59,517 nucleotides of DNA from an uncultured Coriobacteriaceae bacterium (GCA_902779675.1 CACZCK010000022.1:1-59517); one strand, 5' to 3'. Positions 15,819 through 26,544 are shown, counted from the stretch's first letter. The notes: generated by a model from the sequence alone, not told the origin. Made by a program: numbers and translations.

Positions 15819-18800
15819 GTGAGAGCACGACACATAACTTCTGAAAGGGCGTATCGCCAGCCGTACGGGGCACTGCCTCTGGGGGATGCGGTCACGCTGA
15901 GCATTGACGTTTGGGACGAGCCCGAGGCCACGGCCGCCCTGCACCTGTGGGTGGAGGACGAGGACGAGGAGAACGGTGGCCACGAGAAGCTCGTTCCCAT
16001 GGAGCGCACCAACGAGCCGGTGCCCGACGGTGGCATCCGCTTTGCTGTGGAGTACGTGCCAAAGGCGCCCGACATCCTCTGGTACTCGTTCAACATCACG
16101 GCTGCCAACGGTGACGTCTGGCGCTATGGCGCGCGCGAGGGCAGTCAGGTGGGCGAGGGGGCCTTCGCCTATGGCGTGCCGCCTTCGTTCCAGATCACCG
16201 TGTACGACCAGAAGCGCGACACGCTGCCGTCCTGGTACAAGGACGCCATCGTGTACCAGATCTTCCCGGACCGCTTTGCGCGCGATGACGCCTGGCGCGA
16301 GCGTGCCGAGGCCTCCATCGACAAGGACCACAAGGGCATCCCGCGCCGCATCGTGGACGAGTGGAATACCTACCCGCGCTACGATCGCCTGCCCAACGGG
16401 GATATCGCCAGCTGGGACATGTACGGCGGCTCGCTCGAGGGCATTCGCGGCAAGCTCGACTATCTCGAGAGCATGGGTATCACCGCGCTCTACCTTAATC
16501 CGGCCTTTTTGGCACAGTCCAACCATCGCTACGACACGGCCGACTACATGCAGATCGACCCGATGCTGGGCACCAAGGAGGACTTCGAGCGCCTGTGCGC
16601 CGATGCGGCCAAGCGCGGCATCTCGATCATTCTGGACGGCGTGTTCAACCACACCGGTCGCGACTCCCGCTACTTCAACTACTTTGGCAACTATCCCGAG
16701 AAGGGTGCCTACCAGGGTGAGGATTCGCCGTACCGCAGCTGGTACAACTTCAAGGAAGACGGCTCCTATGGCGGCTGGTGGGGCAACCCCGACCTTCCCG
16801 AGGTCGACGAGGACGACCCCAGCTACCGCGAGTTCATCTGCGGCGAGAACGGCGTGGTGCGCACGTGGCTGCGCGCCGGTGCGCGTGGCTGGCGCCTGGA
16901 CGTGGCCGACGAGCTTCCCGACGACTTCATCCGCGACATCAAGGCTGCGGCGCTCGCCGAGAAGCCCGATGCGCTGCTGATCGGCGAGGTCTGGGAGGAC
17001 GCCACCAACAAGCATGCCTACGGCCGCCTGCGCAAGTACTTCCAGGGCGACGAGCTCGACGGCACGATGAACTACCCCCTGCGCCACGCCATCCTCGACT
17101 TCCTGACCCTGCGCGCCACGGCTGGCGAGGCTGCCAACCTGATGCAGCAGCTGTGCGAGAACTATCCGCGCGAGCCGTTCCTGTCGTGCCTCAACCTGCT
17201 GGGCAGCCATGATCGCATCCGCCTGCTCACCATCCTGGGCGACTCTCCCCACCGCTCGATGCTCTCCGACGACGAGCGCTATCGCTACCGCCTGCCCGAG
17301 GGCAAGAAGAGCTTGGCCATCAGTCGTCTGTGGGCGGCCACGCTGCTGCAGATGACCCTGCCGGGCGTGCCGTGCGTCTACTACGGCGACGAGGCGGGCA
17401 TGGAAGGCTATGCCGATCCCTACTGCCGCGCACCGTATCCGTGGGACGACGTGGACGTCAACTGCCGCACCATCTATCGCAACGCCATCGCCGTGCGCAA
17501 GGCGGCGAGTGCCCTGGCCAACGGCAACTTCGAGCCCTTCGCCGTGGGCGAGGACGTCCTGGGCTTCTGGCGCGTGGGCATGGTCGAAGGTGACGACACC
17601 GTGTGCTGCATCCTGGTCAACCGCAGCCTGTCCAGCTCGCACTCCGTGCGCGTACCGGTCTGCGGCGAGGCCGTGGACGACATCGTGAGCGGCCGCGAGG
17701 TCAACGTGATTCCTGCCGACCGCTTCGACGCGCGCTGCGCGAAGGTGCCCCATTCGTGCAAGAGCCGCGACGACCTCGATGCCGAGGTGTTCCTGTGGCC
17801 GCTGGGCACCGCCGTCATCTACTTCCACAACAAGGTGCGTCTGCAGGCGCCCATGGACCATGCGATGGGCGTGGTGGCACACATCACCAGCGTGCCCAAC
17901 GAGGTGGACGACGTGACCACTCCGCTCGAGGGCGACGTGGTCAACATGCCGGGCACCCTCGGTGAGCCGGCCAAGCGCTTTGTTGACTACCTAGCTGCTG
18001 CTGGTCAGCGCTACTGGCAGGTGCTGCCGGTCAATCCGACCGACGAGTTTGGCTCGCCGTATGCGGGTCTCTCCGCGTTTGCGGGCAACCCCATGCTGGT
18101 GGAGGGTCTGCGCGGCGCCGAGGGCATTGATGGCGAGGCTCTGGCCAAGCTGGCAAAGAGCCCCGACACGCCCGAGTACAAGGCCTTCGTGGAGAAGAAC
18201 CGCTCCTGGCTCATCCCGTACGCCACCTTCCGCTCCATCAAGGCGCAGCTCGACGAACAGCCGTGGCAGGTGTGGCCTTCCGAGCTGCGTGAATACGACC
18301 CTGCCCTCTCGGAGCGTCCCGAGCTGGCCGATGCCATCAAGTTGGAGTGCAAAGTACAGTGGGAGTTCCAGCGCCAGTGGGACGACCTGCGTGCCTATGC
18401 CGCCGAGCGTGGCGTGCAGCTGATCGGTGATCTGCCCATGTACGTGAGCGCCGACTCCTCCGACGTGTGGGCCGAGCGTGAGCTGTTCTGCCTCGACGAA
18501 GGCGGCAGGCCCTTCAAGCAGGCCGGTGCTCCGCCCGATCCCTTTGCCGAGGAGGGCCAGCTGTGGGGCAACCCCACCTACAATTGGTCGCTCATGCGCT
18601 CCACGGGCTATGACTGGTGGATGAGGCGCCTGGGCCGCATGTTCGAGCTGTACGACTTCGTGCGCCTCGACCACTTCCTGGGTTTCTCCAGCTACTACAC
18701 CATCCCGCAGGACAAGAGCGCAAAGGAAGGCGCGTGGAACTTCGGCCCGGGCATCGAGCTGTTCCGCACGGCCTTCAAGAAGTTCGGCCCGCTGCCGGTC

Positions 18801-19253
18801 ATCGCCGAGGACCTGGGCATCATCACGCCCGCCGTGCGCGCGCTGGTGGCGAGCACCGGCTTCCCCGGCATGGATGTGGTGCAGTTCTATGACGGCGACG
18901 TGCGCGAGGGCTACAAGCCCGCACCGGGCAAGATGGCCTACAGCGGCACGCATGACACCCAGACGCTTCTGGGCTGGGTGGAGCAGCGCTTCTTTGGTGG
19001 CAACCCTGCCGACGCCCTGCACGACGAGCGTGCGGTGAGGCTGGCTGACGACCTCATGCGCAAGACGCTTGCCAGCCCTGCCACGGTGGCCATGGTGCCG
19101 CTGCAGGACGTCATTGGCCTCGACGACGCTTCGCGCATGAACGTGCCGGGCGTCTCTGAGGGCAACTGGAGCTGGCAGGCCACCAGCGAGCAGCTCGACG
19201 CCTCGCGTGAGCGCCTGCGTCGGCTTGCGGAGGAGAGCGGCCGTCTGGCGTAG
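15819..19253 (+). CDS. fusion of GH13 alpha-glycosidase/pullulanase and GH77 4-alpha-glucanotransferase
   Basis: A 1144-residue two-enzyme protein. Residues ~1-125 look like a carbohydrate-binding N-domain. Residues ~140-560 are a GH13 barrel of the neopullulanase/cyclomaltodextrinase type (DAIVYQIFPDRF, nucleophile Asp361, acid/base Glu390, Asp465). From about residue 680 a complete MalQ-type GH77 domain follows, with Asp951 (VRLDHFLGF), Glu997 (IAEDLG) and Asp1046 (SGTHDTQT). GTG 15819 follows GGGGGAGG. The pair could debranch or hydrolyse maltodextrins and then recycle the chains into longer glucans for GlgP. It has its own terminator and completes the glycogen locus. No frameshift joins the halves; the fusion is in one frame. 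Confidence 0.92.
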   Translation: MRARHITSERAYRQPYGALPLGDAVTLSIDVWDEPEATAALHLWVEDEDEENGGHEKLVPMERTNEPVPDGGIRFAVEYVPKAPDILWYSFNITAANGDVWRYGAREGSQVGEGAFAYGVPPSFQITVYDQKRDTLPSWYKDAIVYQIFPDRFARDDAWRERAEASIDKDHKGIPRRIVDEWNTYPRYDRLPNGDIASWDMYGGSLEGIRGKLDYLESMGITALYLNPAFLAQSNHRYDTADYMQIDPMLGTKEDFERLCADAAKRGISIILDGVFNHTGRDSRYFNYFGNYPEKGAYQGEDSPYRSWYNFKEDGSYGGWWGNPDLPEVDEDDPSYREFICGENGVVRTWLRAGARGWRLDVADELPDDFIRDIKAAALAEKPDALLIGEVWEDATNKHAYGRLRKYFQGDELDGTMNYPLRHAILDFLTLRATAGEAANLMQQLCENYPREPFLSCLNLLGSHDRIRLLTILGDSPHRSMLSDDERYRYRLPEGKKSLAISRLWAATLLQMTLPGVPCVYYGDEAGMEGYADPYCRAPYPWDDVDVNCRTIYRNAIAVRKAASALANGNFEPFAVGEDVLGFWRVGMVEGDDTVCCILVNRSLSSSHSVRVPVCGEAVDDIVSGREVNVIPADRFDARCAKVPHSCKSRDDLDAEVFLWPLGTAVIYFHNKVRLQAPMDHAMGVVAHITSVPNEVDDVTTPLEGDVVNMPGTLGEPAKRFVDYLAAAGQRYWQVLPVNPTDEFGSPYAGLSAFAGNPMLVEGLRGAEGIDGEALAKLAKSPDTPEYKAFVEKNRSWLIPYATFRSIKAQLDEQPWQVWPSELREYDPALSERPELADAIKLECKVQWEFQRQWDDLRAYAAERGVQLIGDLPMYVSADSSDVWAERELFCLDEGGRPFKQAGAPPDPFAEEGQLWGNPTYNWSLMRSTGYDWWMRRLGRMFELYDFVRLDHFLGFSSYYTIPQDKSAKEGAWNFGPGIELFRTAFKKFGPLPVIAEDLGIITPAVRALVASTGFPGMDVVQFYDGDVREGYKPAPGKMAYSGTHDTQTLLGWVEQRFFGGNPADALHDERAVRLADDLMRKTLASPATVAMVPLQDVIGLDDASRMNVPGVSEGNWSWQATSEQLDASRERLRRLAEESGRLA

Positions 19254-19275
19254 CGGCGCATAACACGGACTTGCG

Positions 19276-19315
19276 AGGACCGTCACCGGGACATCCGGCG
19301 GCGGTCCTTCTTTCT
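19276..19315 (+). terminator. terminator of GH13-GH77 gene
   Basis: AGGACCG...CGGTCCT with an inner CCGG/CCGG stem is followed by TCTTTCT. Confidence 0.7.
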
Positions 19316-19484
19316 AACTCAGAAGGGATACTCCCCTTTGAGTCAGTTCCGCTGGGGGTGGCCCCTTTCGGTACGTCCGTGGATGGCTGATGTGCAATGC
19401 GCGTAAGCTAACGGCCCCTAGTGGGGTACCATGACCTCACGTAGATTCGTGAGACGGGCGGTCGTCGCCAAGGGGGATGCGTCC

Positions 19485-21914
19485 ATGTCCATTGCCATCA
19501 CAGGAACGAGGCGCGTGCACGATGGCCTGTACGCGCAGGTGAGCCTCGGCGGAGACGCCAAGGACTGCTTGCTGGCGGCACATGCGACCATCGCTGACTC
19601 CTCGGAGGTGCCGGTGCGCGTGTTGCGCGCGGATACCGAGGGAGAGTGGCTGCTGGCTCTGCCTTCCCTGTCGGTGACGCAGACGGTCGAGCTCACGGCG
19701 GTCTCTTGGGATGGCACGGAGACTGAGCATCTTACGCAGCGGCTCAACCCCATTGTCTCGCGCCTCTCCTCGCCGATGGACCTGCTTCGGCGAGGTGCCA
19801 AGCGTGTTCGGCCGCAGGTGCCCAGTGAGCGCGATGCGCTGGGCGAGTGGGAGGTCGTGGTGGACCGGCTAGTGGCCACCAACGACGGCTACGACGTCTG
19901 CCATGGTCACGCCACGCTGATGGGTGCGGGGCGGCAGTCCGTGGAGGGCGCTCTTTCGGTGTGCATGCTCGACTCGCATGGCACCAACGCCGCTCGCGAC
20001 CCCTGGATCTGTCTCTCCGACGCCATCGATCAGGTTCCCGCACATCCGGGGTTCTTCGAGCGACGCGTGGAGTTCTCACTGCGCGTGGCAACCGCCGTCA
20101 CGACGATGGTCGTGTGGGTGCGTCCCGAGGGCGAGGGGGAGCTCCCCACGGGCTTTGTCTGCCTGGGACCGCGCGTGACTACTGGCATGCGCGAGCTGTG
20201 GCGCGTGACCACCACCTGCGCCCACGACGACGAGGCCTATGACGCTTGGTTCTCCGCACATCACGTGGTGACGCCCGCCGAGCTCGCCATGCAGCAGGAT
20301 GGATCGTTCGACCGCGGCGTCACGTTCTCGGTCGTGTCGGTGCTGCACGACGCGTCAGCTGACACCCTGCGTGCGATGGTGGACTCGGTGCTTGAGCAGA
20401 GCTATGGCCATCTCGAGCTGGTGCTGGTCAACTCCGTTCCCGACGACCGCAGGCTGGCGTCTGTGGTGCGGGGCCTCGAGCTCGCGGATGCGCGCGTACG
20501 AAGCGTTCCGCTTGGTGCCGACTTTGGTATCGCAGCCGCCACCAGTGAGGGAATCGACGCAGCTACGGGCGACTACGTGTGCCTGCTGGACGAGGGCGAC
20601 CTCCTCGCTCCCGATGCGCTGTGGTGTCTGGCTAGGGCCATCGATGCGACGCCCGACGCCGATCTGCTCTACACCGACGAGGACTGTGTCGACCGCGGCC
20701 GCCACCTACGTCCGTGCTTCAAGCCCGACTGGGATCCCGACCTGCTGATGGGTGGCAACTATCTCGGCGGGCTCATGGCGGTTCGAGCCGAGCTGCTGCG
20801 CGACATGGAGACCATGGGTCGCGAGCTCGACGGCGCCCAGGCGTACTACGTCGCGCTCCATGCGTCGGCGCAGGCTGCTGCGGTCTGTCATGTGCCGCGC
20901 GTGCTCTACCATCGGCGCCGGCCCGACGGTGCGCGTGCCGCTGGTACGACCGAGCTTGCATCGGGCCTCGCGGCGCTGCGCGCATATGTCGAGTTGCAGG
21001 AGCTGCCTGCCTCCGTGCGCCCCTCCACACGCGTGCAACAAAGCTTCGAGCTGTCGTACGAGGTGGGGGAGCACGAGCCCCTGGTGTCGGTGATCATCGT
21101 CAACCACGACGGTGTGGCATCCCTCGACCGCTGTCTGGCGTCGCTGCGCGAGCACACCACCTACGGCTCCTACGAGGTGATCATCGTGGAGCACGGCAGC
21201 GTGGACCCCGAGACCTTTGCCTACTACCGCAAGGCCGAGGAGGACGACTCGCACGTGCGGACCATCTTCTACCAGGACGAGGGTCCCACCAGTCAAGCCC
21301 GTCTGGTCAACTTTGGCGCGTCGCGCGCAAAGGGTGCGTACCTGTTGCTGCTTGCGCCCGACGTCGAGGCCGTCGACGACGGCTGGATGACGCGCCTCGT
21401 GTCGCTCTGCGCGCGTCCGGGCACCGAGGTTGTGGGTGGGCGACTGGTGCGTGCCGACGGCACCATCGTCTTCAATGGCGCATTTCTCTCGTCGCATGGC
21501 CCGATGGCGCTCGACCGCTACCGTCTGGCGTCCGACGTGACCCAGCCCGAGGCGGCGCTGCTGCATCGGGTGACGCTGGCTTCGGGCTCGTGCATGATGG
21601 TTGACGCGACCACCTTCCGCATGGTCGGCGGCTTCTCGGTGGCCTTTGACGCAGCTTACGGCGATGCCGATCTCTGCCTGCGCGTGGCGCGTGGCGGCGG
21701 CAGGGTGGTGCTCGACCCGCAAGTGAGCCTGCGGTGCTACCGCCCGTTTGCGGCAGATGGCCCCGGCCGGCGCGATACCGCCGACCTGCGTGCCGTTGGA
21801 CACCTCTGGGAGAGCTGGCCTTACGGCCCGCAGTCCGTGGACCCCACGATGGGCCCCAACCTCAGCCATCTGAGTGACTACCGGGTACTGGCGGGCACAT
21901 CCACCCCTGCGTAG
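19485..21914 (+). CDS. tandem-domain family 2 glycosyltransferase
   Basis: An 809-residue protein with an N-terminal ~275-residue region without recognised motifs. It then has two GT2-type domains. The first (about 285-510) contains FSVVSVLHDASADTLRAMVDSV and the acidic LLYTDED motif. The second (about 545-790) begins PLVSVIIVNHDGVASLDRCL and has SRAKGAYLLLLAPDVE. No membrane segments are obvious, so it probably acts on the cytoplasmic face in glycan or surface polysaccharide synthesis. ATG 19485 follows AAGGGGG; an alternative in-frame ATG at 19431 has a weaker site. No polysaccharide cluster surrounds it, so the acceptor is unknown. Confidence 0.8.
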   Translation: MSIAITGTRRVHDGLYAQVSLGGDAKDCLLAAHATIADSSEVPVRVLRADTEGEWLLALPSLSVTQTVELTAVSWDGTETEHLTQRLNPIVSRLSSPMDLLRRGAKRVRPQVPSERDALGEWEVVVDRLVATNDGYDVCHGHATLMGAGRQSVEGALSVCMLDSHGTNAARDPWICLSDAIDQVPAHPGFFERRVEFSLRVATAVTTMVVWVRPEGEGELPTGFVCLGPRVTTGMRELWRVTTTCAHDDEAYDAWFSAHHVVTPAELAMQQDGSFDRGVTFSVVSVLHDASADTLRAMVDSVLEQSYGHLELVLVNSVPDDRRLASVVRGLELADARVRSVPLGADFGIAAATSEGIDAATGDYVCLLDEGDLLAPDALWCLARAIDATPDADLLYTDEDCVDRGRHLRPCFKPDWDPDLLMGGNYLGGLMAVRAELLRDMETMGRELDGAQAYYVALHASAQAAAVCHVPRVLYHRRRPDGARAAGTTELASGLAALRAYVELQELPASVRPSTRVQQSFELSYEVGEHEPLVSVIIVNHDGVASLDRCLASLREHTTYGSYEVIIVEHGSVDPETFAYYRKAEEDDSHVRTIFYQDEGPTSQARLVNFGASRAKGAYLLLLAPDVEAVDDGWMTRLVSLCARPGTEVVGGRLVRADGTIVFNGAFLSSHGPMALDRYRLASDVTQPEAALLHRVTLASGSCMMVDATTFRMVGGFSVAFDAAYGDADLCLRVARGGGRVVLDPQVSLRCYRPFAADGPGRRDTADLRAVGHLWESWPYGPQSVDPTMGPNLSHLSDYRVLAGTSTPA

Positions 21915-22035
21915 GGCGGCTTGACTGCCACGCGAGGCGGCTGCGTTCTTCTGGGATTCGGCTCCGACGCGCGTGCGCCGAGGAGCGGCTTGCTAAACTG
22001 ATTGGTTGGCAAACCGAACGTCGGAGGAAGAACCC

Positions 22036-25000
22036 ATGTTCATAGACCGTACCGCGCGCCAGCTGACGAGCGCGCCAGAGCTTGCGCCGCTGCTCAGCGA
22101 GCTGGCTGCGGGAGCCGACGCCACCTTGGCGGTTGCGCAGTCGGCACGGCCGCTCGTGACCGCCGCGCTCTATGCGCGCGACCCGCGTCCATGTCTGGTG
22201 GTGGTTCCGGGCGAGGAAGCGGCCGACCGTATGGGGAGGGCTCTCTCAGCTTGGTTGGGGCGCGAGCGGGTGGCGCGCTACCCCGAGCGACGCGACTGGC
22301 CCTGGTCAGAGCGGACCCCCGACGATGCTGTCATCGGCGCGCGCTGCAATGCCATCGCTCGTCTGGCGCAGGGCGACCAGTGCGTGGTGGTGGCCAGCGC
22401 CCGTGCGCTGCTGCGACGCGTTCCTCCCGTGGGCTCGGGTTACTACGCTTCCAGCACCTTTGCCGTGGGTGACGAGGTCGAGTTTGCCGATATGGGCCTG
22501 CTGCTGGTGGGCATGGGCTATACCGAGGTGGGTGCCTCGACCGAGGTCGCGGAGCCGGGGACCTTCCATGTGCACGGCGACACAGTCGACGTCTATCCCG
22601 CTCAGTCCACCTCGCCAGTTCGTCTCGAGTTCTTTGGCGACGAGATTGACCGCATCCGCCGCATGGTGGCCTCTACGGGTCAGACCATCGGCGAGCTGCG
22701 TGAGGTGACGGTCGCGCCGTGTCGTGAGATCGCCTTCACTGCAAAGACCATCGGCAACGCCGAGCGGGCACTGTACAAGGCCTCCCAGGAGAACACGAAG
22801 GTCGCGGCCGACCTCGAGCTCATTCGTGCCGCCGCGGCCGACCCGTCGCTCGATCGCTACCTGCCGCAGCTCTATGGGGGTAGCGCCTCGCCCATCGAGC
22901 ACCTCTGCGCCGATGCGTTGGTGGTGCTTGCCGAGCCGCGTGCCCTCTTTGACGACTGCCAGCGTGCAACCGACGAGATCGAGGCTGCCGCGGGTGCCGC
23001 GCGCGTCTCTACCGAGGGGCTGTACACCTCGCCGCGCAAGATGGACTTTGGCAGTCAGCAGCGCCTGTCGCTTTCGTCCATCCTTACGCAGGGCGGCTCG
23101 GCCACGGCCGAGCTCGAGGTGCGCCAGCCTGCCATCGCCGGAGCCGATGCCAAGCTGCTGGGACGCGTGCGCCAGCTGGTCAACGACAACTGCGCGGTGG
23201 TGTTTGCCGTGCCCGACCGCGGCGCACGCGAGCACCTTGAGCTCTCGTTTACCGACGAGCACATCCCGTTCTGTGAGTCGTTGGGCACTGCGCCCGAGAA
23301 CCTCGCGCAGCCGAGTGCGGGCGACGTGACTCCGCTGCTCCGCGGCACGGTCACCTTCACCGACCTTCCTGTGCCTGCGGGCGTGGTGGTGCCCACCGCG
23401 CGTCTGGCCGTGCTCTCGGTGGGCGACCTTACGGCCCGCACGGCGCGCAGGGGTCGTGGCAAGCGTATCGACCCCACGGCGGTCACCTTCCCCTTCAAGC
23501 CCGGCGACTACGTGGTGCACGCCACGCACGGCATCGCGCTGTTCTCTGAGATCGTGCGCCAGGAGGTGGGCGGCCGCGAGCGGGACTACTTCCTGCTGGA
23601 GTACGCGGGCGGTGACAAGCTGTACGTGCCGCTCGAGCAAGTGGACCGCGTCACGCGCTACGTGGGTCCCGACGGTGGCAGCCCGCGCCTCACGCGACTG
23701 AACACTGCAGACTGGAGTCGTGTGACGGGCAAGGCCCGCAAGAGCGCCAAGAAGCTGGCCTTCGACCTTGTGGACCTCTACACCCGCCGCTCTTCGGTGG
23801 CAGGCTACGCCTTCTCGCCCGACACGCCGGCTCAGGCCGACATGGAGGCGGGCTTCCCCTACGAGGTGACCGACGACCAGCTACGCGCCATCAACGACAT
23901 CAAGGCCGACATGGAGGCGGCGCGCCCCATGGACCGGCTGCTCTGTGGCGACGTGGGCTTCGGCAAGACCGAGGTCGCCCTGCGCGCAGCTTTCAAGTGC
24001 TGCCAAGACGCCAAGCAGGTTATGGTGCTGTGCCCGACCACCATCCTTGCCGAGCAGCACTTCCAGACCTTCTTCGAGCGCTTTGCCCCTTACGACGTGC
24101 AAGTACGCGTGCTCTCCCGCTTTGTGACGCCCGCTCAGCAGCGCCAGGCGCTCAAAGGCTTTGCCGAGGGTACGGTGCAGGTGCTCATTGGCACGCACCG
24201 GCTGCTCTCGGCCGACGTCAATCCCTACGACCTGGGACTGGTGATCATCGACGAGGAACAGCGCTTTGGCGTACAGCACAAGGAGCAGCTCAAGAACATG
24301 CGCGAGCAGGTCGACGTGCTCACGCTGTCGGCCACGCCCATCCCGCGCACCATGCAGATGGCTGTGAGCGGCGTGCGCGACATGAGCCTGATCCTGACTC
24401 CGCCGCCCGGACGCTTGCCCGTCAAGGTGACGGTGAGCGAGTACAACCAGGACGTGGTGAGCGATGCCATTCGCTTGGAGCTGGCGCGCAAGGGCCAGGT
24501 GTACTACGTCTCCAACCGCGTGACCACCATCGAGGAGGCCATGGAACGCGTGCTGGAGGCAGCGCCCGAGGCGCGCGTGGGCGTGGCCCATGGGCAGATG
24601 AGCGCCGCGCAGGTCGAGGACGTCATGCTGCAGTTCTCGGCCCACGAGATTGATGTGCTGGTAGCGACGACCATCATCGAGAGCGGCATCGACAACCCGC
24701 ACACCAACACGCTGATCATCGAGGACTCCCAACGTCTGGGCCTAGCGCAGCTGTACCAGCTCAAGGGGCGCGTGGGTCGCGGACGCGTGCAGGCCTACGC
24801 CTACTTCATGTTCCCTGGCGAGATTCCACTGACGCTCGAGGCGACCGACCGTCTGCTGGCCCTGGGCGAGTTCCAGGATCTGGGTAGCGGCATGCGCATT
24901 GCCATGCGCGACCTAGAGATCCGTGGTGCGGGTTCGCTGATGGGAGCCGAGCAGCACGGCAACCTGAGCGGCGTGGGCTTCGACCTGTTTACGCAGATGC

Positions 25001-25485
25001 TGGGGCAAGCCGTGGCCGAGGCGCGCGGCGAGGCAGGCGACGTGGAGCAGCCCGAGGTGACCATCAACCTGCAGGCCGACTTCTACCTGGCCGAGGAGTA
25101 CCTGCCCGACGTGGACAAGCGTGTGCAGGCCTACCGAAGGCTTGCGGCAGCGAGCGAACTGGCCGATATCGACGCCTTGCAGATGGAGCTCGAGGAGCGC
25201 TACGGCGCACTGCCCTTGGCGGGCAAGAACCTGTTCGACCGCGCACGGGTGCGTATTCGTGCAGGTCGTCTGGGGTGCAGCTCGGTCTCGCTCACGGGTG
25301 GGCGCATCGTCTATCAGGGGATCGAGGTGCCCAAGCGCCTGCTTGCCAAGCTCAAGTCGCGCCGCGCGCTGGTGCTGCCCAAGAGCAAGGTGCTCAAGTA
25401 TCCCTTCCACACGGGCCGCGAGGAGATCATGCCAGCGGCTCTGGGGGTGCTGGAGGAGCTCGGAGGCGACGACGAGGACGAGTGA
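22036..25485 (+). CDS. mfd: transcription-repair coupling factor
   Basis: A 1149-residue ATP-dependent translocase that removes stalled RNA polymerase and recruits UvrA. Domains in order: UvrB-like N-terminal region (residues ~1-340), CarD-like RNA-polymerase-interacting domain (KPGDYVVHATHGIALF, ~490-560), helicase lobe with Walker A GDVGFGKTE (Lys644) and DEEQ box (739-742), second lobe with GRVGRG, and the C-terminal D7 domain. ATG 22036 follows GGAGGAAG; an in-frame TTG at 22006 is less likely. It is followed by mazG after a 171-base gap. Confidence 0.97.
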   Translation: MFIDRTARQLTSAPELAPLLSELAAGADATLAVAQSARPLVTAALYARDPRPCLVVVPGEEAADRMGRALSAWLGRERVARYPERRDWPWSERTPDDAVIGARCNAIARLAQGDQCVVVASARALLRRVPPVGSGYYASSTFAVGDEVEFADMGLLLVGMGYTEVGASTEVAEPGTFHVHGDTVDVYPAQSTSPVRLEFFGDEIDRIRRMVASTGQTIGELREVTVAPCREIAFTAKTIGNAERALYKASQENTKVAADLELIRAAAADPSLDRYLPQLYGGSASPIEHLCADALVVLAEPRALFDDCQRATDEIEAAAGAARVSTEGLYTSPRKMDFGSQQRLSLSSILTQGGSATAELEVRQPAIAGADAKLLGRVRQLVNDNCAVVFAVPDRGAREHLELSFTDEHIPFCESLGTAPENLAQPSAGDVTPLLRGTVTFTDLPVPAGVVVPTARLAVLSVGDLTARTARRGRGKRIDPTAVTFPFKPGDYVVHATHGIALFSEIVRQEVGGRERDYFLLEYAGGDKLYVPLEQVDRVTRYVGPDGGSPRLTRLNTADWSRVTGKARKSAKKLAFDLVDLYTRRSSVAGYAFSPDTPAQADMEAGFPYEVTDDQLRAINDIKADMEAARPMDRLLCGDVGFGKTEVALRAAFKCCQDAKQVMVLCPTTILAEQHFQTFFERFAPYDVQVRVLSRFVTPAQQRQALKGFAEGTVQVLIGTHRLLSADVNPYDLGLVIIDEEQRFGVQHKEQLKNMREQVDVLTLSATPIPRTMQMAVSGVRDMSLILTPPPGRLPVKVTVSEYNQDVVSDAIRLELARKGQVYYVSNRVTTIEEAMERVLEAAPEARVGVAHGQMSAAQVEDVMLQFSAHEIDVLVATTIIESGIDNPHTNTLIIEDSQRLGLAQLYQLKGRVGRGRVQAYAYFMFPGEIPLTLEATDRLLALGEFQDLGSGMRIAMRDLEIRGAGSLMGAEQHGNLSGVGFDLFTQMLGQAVAEARGEAGDVEQPEVTINLQADFYLAEEYLPDVDKRVQAYRRLAAASELADIDALQMELEERYGALPLAGKNLFDRARVRIRAGRLGCSSVSLTGGRIVYQGIEVPKRLLAKLKSRRALVLPKSKVLKYPFHTGREEIMPAALGVLEELGGDDEDE

Positions 25486-25656
25486 TGCGGCTTTTATGCA
25501 CCGAAAGGCCCCCGCGGCACCCTCGATACTTTTGGGAGTGCGCACTCGGCCCTTCTGCCTCGGGCCCCATTTCAGAATAACTGCAGGTAAACGAGTTGCA
25601 CCCTAAAATCAAGAACGGCCGAGTGTGACACCCCATAAAGTAGGGAGGCAGAAGAT

Positions 25657-26544
25657 ATGCAGGACGAGGCGATCCGGATGCTCGCGGACTCGGTGGACGA
25701 GCAGACGCGTGCGCGCGAGGGGGCGCCCACGACCCATCCCGAGTGGGACCGGCTGGTGCGCACCATCTGGCGGCTGCGTCAGCCCGACGGCTGCCCCTGG
25801 GACAAGGCACAGACCCACGAGAGCATCACCTCCGACCTGATCGGGGAGGCTTACGAGACCGTGGAGACCATCGTCCAGCACGATACGGTGCATCTGCGTG
25901 AGGAGCTCGGCGACGTGCTGGAACAGGTGCTGCTGCATGCGCAGATTGGCCAGGACTCTGGCGAGTTCGACATCGACGATGTCTGCCGCGAGCTCAACGA
26001 GAAGTTGGTGCGCCGCCATCCGCACGTCTTTGGCGACGCAGCGGCAATGGGGGCCGTGGATTCGGCGGGCCAGGTGCTCGACATCTGGGACGACGTCAAG
26101 AAGGCAGAGCGCGAGGCCAAGGGTCAGGGTGGCGATGAGCCGGGCCTGCTCGACTCGGTGCCCCTGTCACTGCCTGCCCTGATGCAGTGCCAGAAGATCA
26201 GCAAGCGCGCCGCCAAGGCGGGCTTCGAGTGGGACACCGTTGCCGATGTGTGGAATCAGGTTGCCAGCGAGCGCGCCGAGTTCGAGGCGGAGGAGCGAGG
26301 CAGCGAGGCGGCGGCCGAGGAGTTTGGCGACATCCTGTTTGCATTGGTCAACGTGGCGCGACACGAGGGGATCGATGCCGAGGAGGCGCTCGCTGCGTCA
26401 AACCGCAAGTTCCGCCGCAGGTGGGCGGCCATGGAGACCATGGGACGCGAGGAGGGCGTGCGGCTCGACGAGCTTTCCACCGAGCGGCTCAACGAGCTCT
26501 GGTGTGCGGTGAAGGCGGTCGAGCGAAAGGATCGCGAGGCCTGA
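25657..26544 (+). CDS. mazG: nucleoside triphosphate pyrophosphohydrolase
   Basis: A 295-residue protein with a full N-terminal MazG domain (LRQPDGCPWDKAQTHESI, EAYET, EELGDVLEQVLLHAQI: the EEX12-28EXXD-type Mg-binding pattern) and a second, shorter MazG-like repeat near the C-terminus (EEFGDILFALVNVARH). It hydrolyses non-canonical or excess NTPs to NMPs. The start follows GGGAGG. It lies between mfd and cell-division/ppGpp-related genes, which fits a genome-maintenance role. Confidence 0.94.
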   Translation: MQDEAIRMLADSVDEQTRAREGAPTTHPEWDRLVRTIWRLRQPDGCPWDKAQTHESITSDLIGEAYETVETIVQHDTVHLREELGDVLEQVLLHAQIGQDSGEFDIDDVCRELNEKLVRRHPHVFGDAAAMGAVDSAGQVLDIWDDVKKAEREAKGQGGDEPGLLDSVPLSLPALMQCQKISKRAAKAGFEWDTVADVWNQVASERAEFEAEERGSEAAAEEFGDILFALVNVARHEGIDAEEALAASNRKFRRRWAAMETMGREEGVRLDELSTERLNELWCAVKAVERKDREA

